Origin: JAICLV01 sp036380925
Lineage (GTDB): Bacteria; Actinomycetota; Actinomycetes; Acidothermales; Acidothermaceae
Direction: 5' to 3'
Assembly: GCA_036380925.1 (NCBI GenBank)
Contig: DASVDW010000229.1
Coordinates: 1-21,501, forward strand
DNA length: 21,501 nucleotides
Shown here: in pieces, positions 1-7,017 of the stretch
Layout of the letters: the number at the start of each line of letters is the position of its first letter
How positions within the stretch are numbered: position 1 is the stretch's first letter
Translations under genes and position numbers: made by a program
Notes under the pieces: model-generated
The model's input: only the letters and a program-made list of their open reading frames with translations
The model's database searches: none
What the model was told of the DNA's origin: nothing

Positions 1-181
1 GGTCGTTGAGCGCGGTGCCGACGTCAGGGCCGGGAGGTTTTGGCGCCGCCGCTGACTGCTGACCGACGAGCAGCGCGGTCACGAACAGCGCGACGACCGC
101 GAGCGCGCCGCCGATCGCCAATCTGACCGATCGGCGCGACCTCGGTCGACGAACGTTTGTCGGTGTGGCGGTCGACGTCAA
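1..181 (-). CDS. Membrane-anchored protein, N-terminal part (possibly SCO/redoxin-like)
   Basis: This is the 5' part of a gene that runs off the left edge of the window. I place the start at a TTG at 181-179 that overlaps the ctaG stop (TTGA); a GGGAG ribosome-binding site six bases upstream supports it. About 60 residues are visible: a basic N-terminus rich in Arg, one hydrophobic segment at roughly residues 20-42, then a Ser/Ala/Pro-rich linker ending in GTALND. That is the layout of a protein anchored in the membrane with its domain outside the cell. The overlap implies translational coupling to ctaG. Copper chaperones of the SCO/redoxin family often accompany ctaG, and the GTALN string resembles the entry into such domains, but the domain itself is outside the window, so the family is only an inference. 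Confidence 0.6.
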   Translation of the reverse strand, partial: MTSTATPTNVRRPRSRRSVRLAIGGALAVVALFVTALLVGQQSAAAPKPPGPDVGTALND

Positions 182-1269
182 TGCGCGCTCCCTGCAGTGG
201 ACCCGTGGTCTCCGTTCAACCGGGCGAGGTACTCGTTGTAGGCGGCCAGTTGGGCCTCGTCGTCGTCGTCGACCACCCCGTATTCGCGTCCGACGGTCAC
301 GGGCGCCTCGGCGCCCGCCGTCGAGGTCGCCAACTCGCTGAACCGGCGCGTGCGCACACCCTCAAGCCAACGTCCGGCGTTCAACTGCACGCCGGTGCGC
401 ATCACGCCCATGAACAAGAAAATGATGATCAGGAACATGATGCCGTCCCCTGCGATCCACATCACCGCTCCTCCGGCGTGCAGGTCGTCGACCAGGCTCG
501 GGCCCCAGTCGCGACGGCCCCCATAGGCCGGGAACATCGGATGGTTGGTCTGCATCAACACCACGCCGGTGAACGTGTCGACGGGCATCGCGAGGAACAA
601 GAAAAAGAGCTGCGCCGGAAAGGAAAGCCGCCACCTAATCGGCTCGTGCCCCACGAGCGGTAGGAAGTAGAGGTATCCGGCTACGAGATACAGGGCGTGC
701 TCGAGGTAGTGCACGGTGTCATTGGTCAGCGTGACGTTCATGAAGCTCGTCAAATGCGTGGCGACCACAACCACGACGTAAAGAGCCACGCCAACGACGG
801 GGAAGGTGAAGCCCGTCGCGAGTTTGGAGCGCACCGCCCGTTTCACCCACGTGTGCAAGGGGTTCTTGCTCGCGTGCAAGAGCAGGCTGACCGGCCGGCC
901 GGCAAGCAGGAGCGGTGGCGCCACCATGATGAGCAGCAGGTGCTGCCACATGTGCATGTAGAACAACACGTCGTCATACCCGCCGGGGCTGCCTTGCGTC
1001 GCGAACGCGAGCACGAACAGACCCAGGAGATAGGACGACGTGCGGGTCAGCGGCCACGGCCGCGAGGGATGAGACCGGCGCACCCGCCAGACGCCGTACA
1101 GATAGGCCAGCGCCGCCAGCGACAGTCCTGCGGTGATGCCGGCGTCAAACTTCCATTGCGTGATCGCGGTGTGCCACGTCAGCGGTGGCAGCGGGCCTTC
1201 GGCACGCCCCGAAAGTCCGTGCGCCAGGTAGGTCGCCGCGTCACCCACGGCGACCAGTGTCGCCGTCAT
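178..1269 (-). CDS. ctaG: Cytochrome c oxidase assembly protein, CtaG/Caa3 family
   Basis: This is a polytopic membrane protein of 363 residues matching the CtaG_Caa3 family, which helps assemble the copper centre of haem-copper oxidases. Several hydrophobic segments are visible, near residues 44-60, 80-92, 108-130, 155-172, 190-206, 218-240 and 268-290. The family-type His-rich block MHMWQHLLL is at 105-113, followed by APPLLLAGRP at 117-126, and further conserved His lie in the HYLEHALYL region near 187-195. The C-terminus is acidic, with an AAYNEYLARLN-type end common in actinobacterial members. The ATG at 1269 is chosen over an upstream in-frame start because GGAGG lies five bases before it. 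The gene overlaps the next one on the same strand and is divergent from the holin-like gene. Confidence 0.88.
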   Translation of the reverse strand: MTATLVAVGDAATYLAHGLSGRAEGPLPPLTWHTAITQWKFDAGITAGLSLAALAYLYGVWRVRRSHPSRPWPLTRTSSYLLGLFVLAFATQGSPGGYDDVLFYMHMWQHLLLIMVAPPLLLAGRPVSLLLHASKNPLHTWVKRAVRSKLATGFTFPVVGVALYVVVVVATHLTSFMNVTLTNDTVHYLEHALYLVAGYLYFLPLVGHEPIRWRLSFPAQLFFLFLAMPVDTFTGVVLMQTNHPMFPAYGGRRDWGPSLVDDLHAGGAVMWIAGDGIMFLIIIFLFMGVMRTGVQLNAGRWLEGVRTRRFSELATSTAGAEAPVTVGREYGVVDDDDEAQLAAYNEYLARLNGDHGSTAGSAH

Positions 1270-1304
1270 GTTGCCTCCACGTGCCGTACCGCTTTGCCGC
1301 CCCC

Positions 1305-1310
1305 AGGTTA
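1305..1310 (-). promoter_or_regulatory. Possible -10 element for ctaG
   Basis: TAACCT on the minus strand, about 35 bases before the ctaG ATG, fits the actinobacterial TAnnnT form. It would leave a leader of about 28 nt carrying the GGAGG ribosome-binding site. I see no convincing -35 hexamer. The rest of the 159-base gap to the divergent holin-like gene shows no clear promoter for that gene. Confidence 0.3.
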
Positions 1311-1428
1311 GGCGATCCTCACCCATGTCGCCGCCGCTGGGTCGGGCGCATTGAAGGCCAGCTGCGCGGGCACGAGAAAGGCGCGAGGATACAAAGATCA
1401 GCCGGCCTTCGGGAGAGGATCACCTGCG

Positions 1429-1878
1429 ATGTCCGCACCGACCCAGGACCATGAGCGCACCATCCCGACCACGCCGCTGAACCAGCGCTCGCTCGGCGAA
1501 CTCGTCGCGACGCTCAGCCGCGACCTCGCGTTGCTCGTCCATCAAGAGCTCGAGCTGGCTAAGACCGAGCTGAAGACGGGCCTGATCAAAGGGGCCGCGG
1601 CCGCGGGCGGTCTCATCACCGCGGTCGTCTTCTTGCTGCTGGCCGCGCCGATCGTGTCGATCGCGGCCGCGCTTGGCATCCACGCGCTCGGCGTCACCCT
1701 CGGTTGGTCGTTCCTCATCGTCGCCGGCGTCTACCTCCTCGGCGCGCTGCTTGCGGCGTCGTTCGGCGTGATGGCGCTGCGGCGGGTGTCGAAGCACAAG
1801 CGCGCGGTCGACTCGGTGAAGGCCGACCTCCACGCGATCGCGCGCAAGCCGCGCCCGGCGCGCCCGATCGAGACCTGA
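1429..1878 (+). CDS. Holin-like membrane protein (actinobacterial phage-holin family, DUF1469-like)
   Basis: This 149-residue protein has a polar N-terminus, an amphipathic segment (about 22-50, with LVHQELELAKTELK) and two long hydrophobic helices at roughly 57-85 and 91-116, ending in a basic tail. That is the layout of the actinobacterial Phage_holin_3_6 / DUF1469 membrane proteins. Despite the name they are ordinary chromosomal genes, and no phage genes are nearby. Rv3669 occupies the same place in M. tuberculosis. The ATG at 1429 follows an AGAGG-type site about ten bases upstream; a longer reading from 1351 lacks support. The function is unknown, possibly organisation of the inner membrane or envelope. 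The hydrolase gene follows on the same strand after 51 bases. Confidence 0.8.
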   Translation: MSAPTQDHERTIPTTPLNQRSLGELVATLSRDLALLVHQELELAKTELKTGLIKGAAAAGGLITAVVFLLLAAPIVSIAAALGIHALGVTLGWSFLIVAGVYLLGALLAASFGVMALRRVSKHKRAVDSVKADLHAIARKPRPARPIET

Positions 1879-1917
1879 TCGGCGACAATCACTGGCGCCG
1901 ACGCGACCCGACTGTGG

Positions 1918-1923
1918 CACGCT
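1918..1923 (+). promoter_or_regulatory. Weak -10-like box before a probably leaderless hydrolase gene
   Basis: CACGCT, then a six-base spacer, then the ATG at 1930. No Shine-Dalgarno sequence is visible. It keeps the A at position 2 and T at position 6 of the -10 consensus and the spacing seen at other genes here, but it is weaker than most. Confidence 0.25.
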
Positions 1924-1929
1924 GGCTGC

Positions 1930-2853
1930 ATGCCGGTCGCCGATCTCGACGTCGTCTTCGTGGAAGGCCCGTGGACGCATCGCGAGTTCAGCGCGAACGG
2001 CATGCGTTTCCACGCCGCGGAGATGGGCGAGGGGCCGCTGGTCTTGCTGCTGCACGGCTTTCCGCAGTTCTGGTGGGCGATGCGCCATCAGCTGACCGCC
2101 CTGGCCGAGTCGGGCTACCGCGCGGTGGCGCCCGACCTTCGCGGTTACGGCGCCAGCGACAAGCCGCCGCGCGGCTATGACGCGTTCACCCTCGCCTCGG
2201 ACGTCGCCGGCATGATCCGCGCGCTCGGCTCGCCCGACGCCGTCGTGGTCGGACACGACTGGGGCGGCTACGCGGCGTGGGCGACCGCGGCCCTGCACCC
2301 GCGCGCGGTCCGCGCGCTGGTGGCGCTCGCCGCGCCCCATCCGGTCCGCTTCCGCAACGCGATGGTGACCGAGCCCCGCGGGCAGCTGCAGGCGAGCGCG
2401 CACCTGGTCGGTTTCCAGCGTCCATGGTGGCCGGAACGACAACTCGTCGCCGCGGACGCCGAACAGGTCGCGCGCATGCTGCACGCCTGGTCAGGACCCG
2501 GCTGGCCGGACGACGAAAGCGAGCGGCGTTACCGCGCCCACCTGCAAATCCCGCACGTGGCGCACTCCGCGCTGGAGTACTTCCGCTGGCTGTTGCGCTC
2601 GCAGTTGCGGCCCGACGGCATGCGGTTCATCAAACGGATGCGCCAGCCGGTCGCGGTGCCGACGCTGCAACTGCACGGCGCGCTCGACACCAACGTGCTG
2701 TCGCGCACGGCCGCCGGTTCCGGCCGCTATGTCGGCGGCCCGTACAGCTGGCGGATCGTCGAGGACGCCGGGCATTTCCTGCATGAAGAGGCGCCGAAAG
2801 TGGTGTCCAGCGAGATCACCCACTGGCTCGACGAAATCGACCGCAGCCGTTGA
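1930..2853 (+). CDS. Alpha/beta hydrolase, epoxide hydrolase-like
   Basis: This 307-residue soluble alpha/beta-hydrolase resembles epoxide hydrolases. The oxyanion-hole motif HGFPQFWW is at 42-49, the RGYGASDKP strand-turn motif at 71-79 and the nucleophile elbow GHDWGG at 108-113. Asp110 is therefore the nucleophile, as in epoxide hydrolases and dehalogenases rather than Ser esterases. The acid is probably Asp253 and the catalytic His is His282 in EDAGHFLHEE. Lid tyrosines that would polarise the epoxide are plausible at Tyr201 and Tyr217. Position and family match M. tuberculosis EphE (Rv3670), next to marP. The real substrate cannot be read from sequence. Its stop overlaps the TTG start of the DUF309 gene, implying co-translation. 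Confidence 0.87.
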   Translation: MPVADLDVVFVEGPWTHREFSANGMRFHAAEMGEGPLVLLLHGFPQFWWAMRHQLTALAESGYRAVAPDLRGYGASDKPPRGYDAFTLASDVAGMIRALGSPDAVVVGHDWGGYAAWATAALHPRAVRALVALAAPHPVRFRNAMVTEPRGQLQASAHLVGFQRPWWPERQLVAADAEQVARMLHAWSGPGWPDDESERRYRAHLQIPHVAHSALEYFRWLLRSQLRPDGMRFIKRMRQPVAVPTLQLHGALDTNVLSRTAAGSGRYVGGPYSWRIVEDAGHFLHEEAPKVVSSEITHWLDEIDRSR

Positions 2854-3326
2854 CGGCGCCAAGTCGCGACCGGGACCCGTCCGGTCGACCGCGAAACAAC
2901 CGACCACGCGACGCGCTCGGACGGCCGCTGCCGCGCGGCGCGCGCGGTGGCGTCGACCGGGTGCCCGACCGCCTTGACCTCCCGCCGCGCGAAGCGATCG
3001 AGCTCGCGCAGCGGTATCTCGACGGCACCAGGCCCTTCCACGCGCACGAGGTGCTTGAGGCGTTGTGGAAGGAGCGGCCGGCCGCTGAGCGCGACCTGTG
3101 GCAGGGGCTCGCCCAACTGGCGGTGGGCCTGACGCACGTGCTGAGGGGCAACCGAAGGGGCGCGGCCGCGCTGCTGCGCCGGGGCGCCGACCGAATGGCC
3201 GCCTACGCCGGCGATCCGCACGGCGTCGCCGTCCAGCGGGTCATCGCGTCGGCGACCGCGCTGGCCGCTGAGGTCGAAGCGGCCCACGACGTCCGGGCCG
3301 AAGCGCTACATCTGCGGCTGCGCTAG
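2850..3326 (+). CDS. DUF309 family protein
   Basis: This 158-residue all-helical protein carries the DUF309 signature: FHAHEVLEALWK near 62-73, then ERDLWQGLAQLAVGLTH near 80-96 and a GAAALLRRGADRM helix. The function is unknown; the conserved His, Glu and Trp pattern is typical of the family. The N-terminus is Arg/Pro-rich (RPRNNRPRDALGRPLP), a stretch I recognise from actinobacterial members, which supports starting at the TTG at 2850. This TTG overlaps the hydrolase stop (TTGA), suggesting translational coupling. The gene converges on marP, and the two stop codons share the CTAG at 3323-3326. Confidence 0.8.
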   Translation: MTAPSRDRDPSGRPRNNRPRDALGRPLPRGARGGVDRVPDRLDLPPREAIELAQRYLDGTRPFHAHEVLEALWKERPAAERDLWQGLAQLAVGLTHVLRGNRRGAAALLRRGADRMAAYAGDPHGVAVQRVIASATALAAEVEAAHDVRAEALHLRLR

Positions 3327-4510
3327 TCGCAGCCCTGGGTCGACACCGGCTGGGTGGCGGTCGCGCCCGCCTTCGCGGCGGCCGCCACTTGCTCGGCGGT
3401 CAGCGCGTAGCCGGTCTGCGCGTCATTGACCGCCTTGCCGAACACGACGCCGTCGACCCGGCCGTCGAGGTCCAGCAGCGGGCCACCGGAGTTGCCGGGC
3501 TCGATGTCGCCACGGACCGCGATGATCTCGCGGGTGACCTGACGGTCCTGGTAGATGTCGGGGCCGCGGGCGTTCTCGACCCCGCGCACCCGCACGGCGG
3601 CCAGGGTGTACGGCCCGTCGTTGGGAAACCCCGCCACCACCCCAGACGTCCCGGCGCCAGGCTGGTCGGTGTCGAAGGCGAGCGGCTTGGCGCTCAGCTG
3701 GTCGACCGCGAGCACCGCGACGTCGACGTGCGGGTCGTAGTAGACGACGGTCGCCGGCAGCCGGTCGCCCCGGCCGCCGACCTGCACCGTCGGACGCCGA
3801 ACGCCCGCGACGACGTGCGCGTTGGTCATCACCCGGCCGGGGGCGAACACGAAACCGCTGCCCTCGATGTCCCGGCTGCAGGACCGCGCGGTGCCGCTCA
3901 CCTTGACGACGCTGCCCTGGGCGGCGCGCACCTGTGGGTCGTCCAGAGCGGCCGCGTCGGGCGGTGCCACCGGCAAGATGCGCTCGGCGCCGAGCGCGCC
4001 GAAGACCTGCGGGAAGCCACCGCCGGCCACCACCCGGCGAAAGTCGGCGAACCAGGCCCGCACCTGCAACGGGACCTGCCGGTCGACAACTCGAAGCACC
4101 GCGGAGTCGTTCACCGTGCGGGCGACGCCGGGAAACGGCGATTGCGCCAGCGAGCTGCCGATGAACCAAGCGATCAGCAAGACCGCGATCCCCGCGACCA
4201 CGCAGCCTCCGACGGAGTCGGCAAGCTTCACGGCGTCCCAATGCAGCTGCCGCCGCAGCACCGCGCCGACCGCGCCGGCGACCGCACGGCCCACCGACGC
4301 GCCGACGAAGACGATCACCACACCGGCGATGGCCTGCGCGCTGCCGGCGAAGTGGCTGGCCACCCAGGGCGCGAGCTCCGCGCCGATGACGCCGCCACCG
4401 AGCAGGCCGATGAACGACAGCACGCCGACGACGAGCCCCTGGCGGTAGCCGGAGAACGCGGACAACGCGACCAACACCAGGAGGACTACGTCGAGCCAGT
4501 CGCCGCGCAC
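3323..4510 (-). CDS. marP: Membrane-anchored serine protease MarP (CvpA domain plus trypsin-like domain)
   Basis: This 395-residue protein has an N-terminal CvpA-like membrane domain with four hydrophobic segments (about 6-45, 58-84, 100-123) and a periplasmic chymotrypsin-like protease domain from about residue 195. The catalytic triad is His232 (TNAHVV), Asp263 (HVDVAVL) and Ser341 (GNSGGPL). Cys211 and Cys394 sit where M. tuberculosis MarP (Rv3671c) has the disulfide linking the protease core to its C-terminus. In mycobacteria MarP supports acid resistance by processing peptidoglycan-related substrates; that role is inferred here. The GTG start at 4510 has no ribosome-binding site but follows a TAGGTT box by six bases, so the mRNA may be leaderless. 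It follows the CoA-type Nudix gene after an 84-base gap. Confidence 0.93.
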   Translation of the reverse strand: MRGDWLDVVLLVLVALSAFSGYRQGLVVGVLSFIGLLGGGVIGAELAPWVASHFAGSAQAIAGVVIVFVGASVGRAVAGAVGAVLRRQLHWDAVKLADSVGGCVVAGIAVLLIAWFIGSSLAQSPFPGVARTVNDSAVLRVVDRQVPLQVRAWFADFRRVVAGGGFPQVFGALGAERILPVAPPDAAALDDPQVRAAQGSVVKVSGTARSCSRDIEGSGFVFAPGRVMTNAHVVAGVRRPTVQVGGRGDRLPATVVYYDPHVDVAVLAVDQLSAKPLAFDTDQPGAGTSGVVAGFPNDGPYTLAAVRVRGVENARGPDIYQDRQVTREIIAVRGDIEPGNSGGPLLDLDGRVDGVVFGKAVNDAQTGYALTAEQVAAAAKAGATATQPVSTQGCD

Positions 4511-4516
4511 GAAGTC

Positions 4517-4522
4517 AACCTA
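4517..4522 (-). promoter_or_regulatory. Putative -10 element, leaderless marP transcript
   Basis: TAGGTT on the minus strand, six bases before the marP GTG, with no Shine-Dalgarno sequence between. A TTGCCG hexamer lies about 15 bases further upstream, which is short for a -35. The spacing predicts transcription beginning at or beside the G of GTG. Confidence 0.5.
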
Positions 4523-4594
4523 ACCGGAAGACGATCACGGCAACCGTCGCCGCGCGCCAACGGACCCGCCACCGCGGTTGCGCGGTTCGGCGCC

Positions 4595-5230
4595 TCAGCG
4601 GTCGGGCGGCAGGTCGCGGACGACGCCGGTGTCCCACGGCAGCGCCCAGCCGGCGATGTCGAGCAGCCGATCGAGCAGGCCGCCGGTGAATCCCCAGACG
4701 AACAACTCGCCGACGTCGAACGCGGCGCCGATGCGGCCGCTTGGATGCCTGACCCGGAGCCGGTTGGCGGGCTCCGCCAGCGCGGCGATCGGCACCCGGG
4801 CGACGGCGGCGACCTCCGCCGGGTCGACGGCCGAGACGGCCGACGGCTCTCGCCACCACGCGACCACCGGCGTGACCACGTTGTCGGACGGCGGAACCCA
4901 CAACCGCGGCAGCAGGCTCAGCACCTCAACCCCGGACGGCTCCAACCCGGTCTCCTCGACCGCCTCGCGCAACGCCGTCGACGCCGGCCCGTCGTCGCCA
5001 GGCTCCGCGCCGCCACCGGGGAAGGCGGCCTGCCCCGGATGATGCTTGAGGTCACGGCTGCGCTCAATGAGCAGGACGTCGGGACCGCGCGGTCCCTCGC
5101 CAAACAAAATGAGGACGGCGCTGTCCCGGCCGCCGGTCGCTGGGGTGTCAAGGCGGCTCAGGTCGCGCGCGGTCAGCGACGTCGACGCCTCGACCAGGCG
5201 CGCGAGCCACTCCGGCGGCGACGCGCTCAC
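4595..5230 (-). CDS. Nudix hydrolase, CoA pyrophosphatase type
   Basis: This 211-residue Nudix protein has the CoA-pyrophosphatase motif: LLIERS at 53-58, then HHPGQAAFPGG at 63-73, immediately before the Nudix box. The box ends in REAVEETGLE at 88-97, with Glu89, Glu92 and Glu93 as metal ligands. The first Glu of the classical box is replaced by Asp80, which I believe is common in this subfamily. Such enzymes cleave CoA or acyl-CoA to adenosine 3',5'-bisphosphate and phosphopantetheine. The equivalent M. tuberculosis gene is Rv3672c. The GTG start at 5230 overlaps the tlpA-like stop as GTGA, so translation is probably coupled to the gene before it. Confidence 0.88.
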   Translation of the reverse strand: MSASPPEWLARLVEASTSLTARDLSRLDTPATGGRDSAVLILFGEGPRGPDVLLIERSRDLKHHPGQAAFPGGGAEPGDDGPASTALREAVEETGLEPSGVEVLSLLPRLWVPPSDNVVTPVVAWWREPSAVSAVDPAEVAAVARVPIAALAEPANRLRVRHPSGRIGAAFDVGELFVWGFTGGLLDRLLDIAGWALPWDTGVVRDLPPDR

Positions 5231-5853
5231 GCGGCTATCTCGACGTCGAGATACTTCTTCGCCAGCCGCTCGAGGTCGCCGGGCTTCAACTGGCCGATGT
5301 TGGCGTATGCGACCTTGCCGCCGACGTCGACAAACAGCGACACCGGGATGCCGGCGCTGCGCACCCAGGTGACGAGCCTGCCCTTCTCGTCAAAGACCGA
5401 CGGGTAGCGCAGCGCCAGGCCGCGCGACGCGTCGAGGGCGTCGTCCCAGGTCTCGGCCGGATAGGCGCCGTCGACGACGCCGAGAACAGCGACCTGGCCG
5501 GCCGCCTTGCTCGCGAAGTCGCGCAGCAGCGGCGCTTCGGCCCGGCAGGGCGGGCAGGTGCCGGCCCAGATGTTGACGACCGCGGGACCGCGGAGCTTGG
5601 CAAGGTCGACCTTCGGCCCGTTGCCCAGACACGGCAAGGTCAGATTCGGCAGGCCGTTGTCGACGGCGCCGCTGCCGGTCGTCGTCGGGCAGTCGGGCAG
5701 GTTTGCTTTGGCGATGAGCTCTTGCCGGCTCGGGATCGACCCGACGGCGTCCGACTTGTTGCTCTCGGTGGCGCGATTGACGGCGAACGCGACACCGACC
5801 AAGACGATGACGACGGCGACCGCGATCCAGGACCTTCTGCTGTGCGGGCTCAC
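5227..5853 (-). CDS. TlpA-like membrane-anchored thioredoxin-fold protein
   Basis: This 208-residue protein has a short basic N-terminus, one membrane anchor at about 9-26 and an extracytoplasmic thioredoxin-like domain. The redox motif is Cys100-Pro-Pro-Cys103 within NIWAGTCPPCRAEAP, and the cis-Pro region is GIPVSLF near 170. Two further cysteines at 55 and 75, before the domain, may form a structural disulfide. TlpA/ResA-type proteins reduce or exchange disulfides outside the membrane; the M. tuberculosis counterpart is Rv3673c. I use the GTG at 5853, one base after the nth stop. A TTG at 5871 would overlap nth and add six residues (MKRCPS), which cannot be excluded. The gene is co-transcribed between nth and the Nudix gene. 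Confidence 0.88.
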   Translation of the reverse strand: MSPHSRRSWIAVAVVIVLVGVAFAVNRATESNKSDAVGSIPSRQELIAKANLPDCPTTTGSGAVDNGLPNLTLPCLGNGPKVDLAKLRGPAVVNIWAGTCPPCRAEAPLLRDFASKAAGQVAVLGVVDGAYPAETWDDALDASRGLALRYPSVFDEKGRLVTWVRSAGIPVSLFVDVGGKVAYANIGQLKPGDLERLAKKYLDVEIAA

Positions 5854-5854
5854 G

Positions 5855-6580
5855 CTAGGGCAACGCTTCAATCGGCCCGGTCTTCACCAGCTTCTGGGCG
5901 ACCGCCGCATCGGTGGGGCCGATGCCGTACGACGGGCAAAGCGGCGCCAGCGCGCACGCGCCGCAGGCCGGCTTGCGGGCGTGGCACACCCGCCGACCGT
6001 GCCAGATGACCCGGTGCGACAGCAGCGTCCACTCCTTGCGCGGGATCAGCGCCGCGATGTCCTGCTCCGCCTTCACGGCGTCGTCGGACCGCGTCCAGCC
6101 GAAGCGGTTGGCCAGCCGCATCATGTGCGTGTCGACCGTGATGCCCGGCACGTCGAACGCGTTGCCCAGCACGACGTTCGCCGTCTTGCGGCCAACGCCA
6201 GGAAGCGTGATGAGGTCTTTCAGCTTGTTCGGCACCTCGCCACCGAATCGGTCGCACAGCGCCTGCGCCATGCCGAGGATCGAGTTGGTCTTGGCCCGGA
6301 AGAAGCCGGTCGACGCGATGATCGACTCGATCTCGGCGCGGTCGGCGGCGGCGTAGTCGGCGGCCGTCTTGTACTTGCCGAACAACGTCGGCGTGACCAT
6401 GTTGACCCGCTTGTCCGTGCACTGCGCGGACAGAATCGTGGCGACCAGCAACTCAAGCGGGTTGGTGAAGTCGAGCTCGCAGTGCGCGTCGGGGTAGAGC
6501 TCGGTCAGCACCTTGTTCATCTTGCGGGCACGCCGCACCAGAGCTGTGTGAGTCTCGTTGTCGAAGTCGCGCCGCGCCAC
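5855..6580 (-). CDS. nth: Endonuclease III (DNA glycosylase/AP lyase)
   Basis: This 241-residue base-excision repair enzyme removes oxidised pyrimidines and cuts the abasic site. The helix-hairpin-helix LPGVGRKTANVV is at 126-137 with the catalytic Lys at 132. The catalytic Asp is Asp150 in ITVDTH. The [4Fe-4S] loop is Cys199-x6-Cys206-x2-Cys209-x5-Cys215, the exact spacing of the family. Length is slightly above the E. coli enzyme, with extra residues at both ends. The GTG at 6580 lacks a ribosome-binding site and follows TAGGCT by seven bases. It heads the minus-strand run nth, tlpA-like, Nudix, marP, matching Rv3674c to Rv3671c. Confidence 0.95.
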   Translation of the reverse strand: MARRDFDNETHTALVRRARKMNKVLTELYPDAHCELDFTNPLELLVATILSAQCTDKRVNMVTPTLFGKYKTAADYAAADRAEIESIIASTGFFRAKTNSILGMAQALCDRFGGEVPNKLKDLITLPGVGRKTANVVLGNAFDVPGITVDTHMMRLANRFGWTRSDDAVKAEQDIAALIPRKEWTLLSHRVIWHGRRVCHARKPACGACALAPLCPSYGIGPTDAAVAQKLVKTGPIEALP

Positions 6581-6587
6581 GCTGCCG

Positions 6588-6593
6588 AGCCTA
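6588..6593 (-). promoter_or_regulatory. Putative -10 element, leaderless nth transcript
   Basis: TAGGCT on the minus strand, seven bases before the nth GTG, with no Shine-Dalgarno sequence between. The same GGTTAGG core precedes marP. No good -35 is visible. Confidence 0.45.
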
Positions 6594-6890
6594 ACCGCTG
6601 CAAAAGACAGGGCGGACGACGCGGGGTGCGGCCGCCGGATCTTCCGCGGACTTGTGCGTAGCCCTCCACAAGGCCGTCACGCTCTCGTCGGTCCGGCAGC
6701 TGGCCAAGGTCAGCTCCGGCGAGCGGCACCGCTAGATCAGTGGATCGGCGCACCGGGCCGCCGTCCGGGTAGTGCGGCAGCGCGACCGGCAGAGGCGGGT
6801 CGAGCCAGGTCCCTCGGTCATCCGCGACAACGCGGCCGATGGCCACGAACTCGTCTCCGTCGGCGAGCAGAAGTTCTCGTACACCCTCAT
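6594..6890 (-). CDS. Unrecognised protein, probably frameshifted
   Basis: I do not recognise this family. Two frames look protein-like in succession. The ATG at 6890 opens with MRVYENF and is preceded by a GACACT box seven bases upstream. That frame then becomes poor and stops at 6732. The adjacent frame (+1) reads like real protein from about 6870: LLADGDEFVAIGRVV, then TWLDPPLPVALPHYP and DGLVEGYAQVRG, with actinobacterial codon use. That frame has only an ATG at 6927 directly beside a hairpin, and it runs 64 bases into nth. The simplest reading is a one-base indel near 6868-6872, and perhaps a second near 6645, after which the ATG frame would stop at 6594-6596 just before nth. It could be a pseudogene, a sequencing error or an unusual frameshift. 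Confidence 0.45.
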
Positions 6891-6897
6891 CGCGGCG

Positions 6898-6903
6898 AGT
6901 GTC
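6898..6903 (-). promoter_or_regulatory. Putative -10 element for the frameshifted gene
   Basis: GACACT on the minus strand, seven bases before the ATG at 6890. The identical hexamer and spacing occur before the yqeY-like and metallophosphoesterase genes. It supports 6890 as the start. Confidence 0.35.
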
Positions 6904-6927
6904 TCGGGCGACCCCCGGGTCGTGCAT

Positions 6928-6947
6928 CGGCCCGTCCGATCGGGCCG
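6928..6947 (-). terminator. Hairpin, possible terminator of the AIM24 operon
   Basis: A perfect 7-bp inverted repeat, CGGCCCG / CGGGCCG, with a six-base loop, lies 71 bases beyond the last stop of the AIM24 operon and before the next gene on that strand. No U-run follows on the minus strand, so termination strength is uncertain. Confidence 0.4.
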
Positions 6948-6951
6948 CTTT

Positions 6952-6994
6952 CCCCGCGACCCGGCCCCGACCGCGACCCGACCGGGACCCGGCC
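6952..6994 (-). repeat. G-rich direct repeat on the minus strand
   Basis: On the minus strand there are consecutive near-copies of GGGTCSCGGTC followed by GGGGCCGGGTCGCGGGG. It has five G-runs of three or more separated by 2-8 bases, so a G-quadruplex is formally possible. It lies in the 3' untranslated region of the AIM24 operon, before the hairpin. Confidence 0.45.
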
Positions 6995-7017
6995 GGGAGG
7001 GAGGACGACCCGCCGAC

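Noticed and set aside
1429..1878. Prophage remnant suggested by the holin-like protein
   Set aside because: No other phage genes are nearby, and the gene sits in its usual chromosomal place in the actinobacterial block.
3389..5407. Long plus-strand open reading frame opposite marP and the CoA-type Nudix gene
   Set aside because: Its translation is low-complexity, rich in Arg, Asp, Gly and Ala, with no motif. It mirrors two clear genes on the other strand, as is usual in high-GC DNA.
5854..5871. TTG start at 5871 for the TlpA-like protein
   Set aside because: It overlaps nth by 17 bases and has no ribosome-binding site. The GTG at 5853 gives a normal signal-anchor start, though the alternative cannot be fully excluded.
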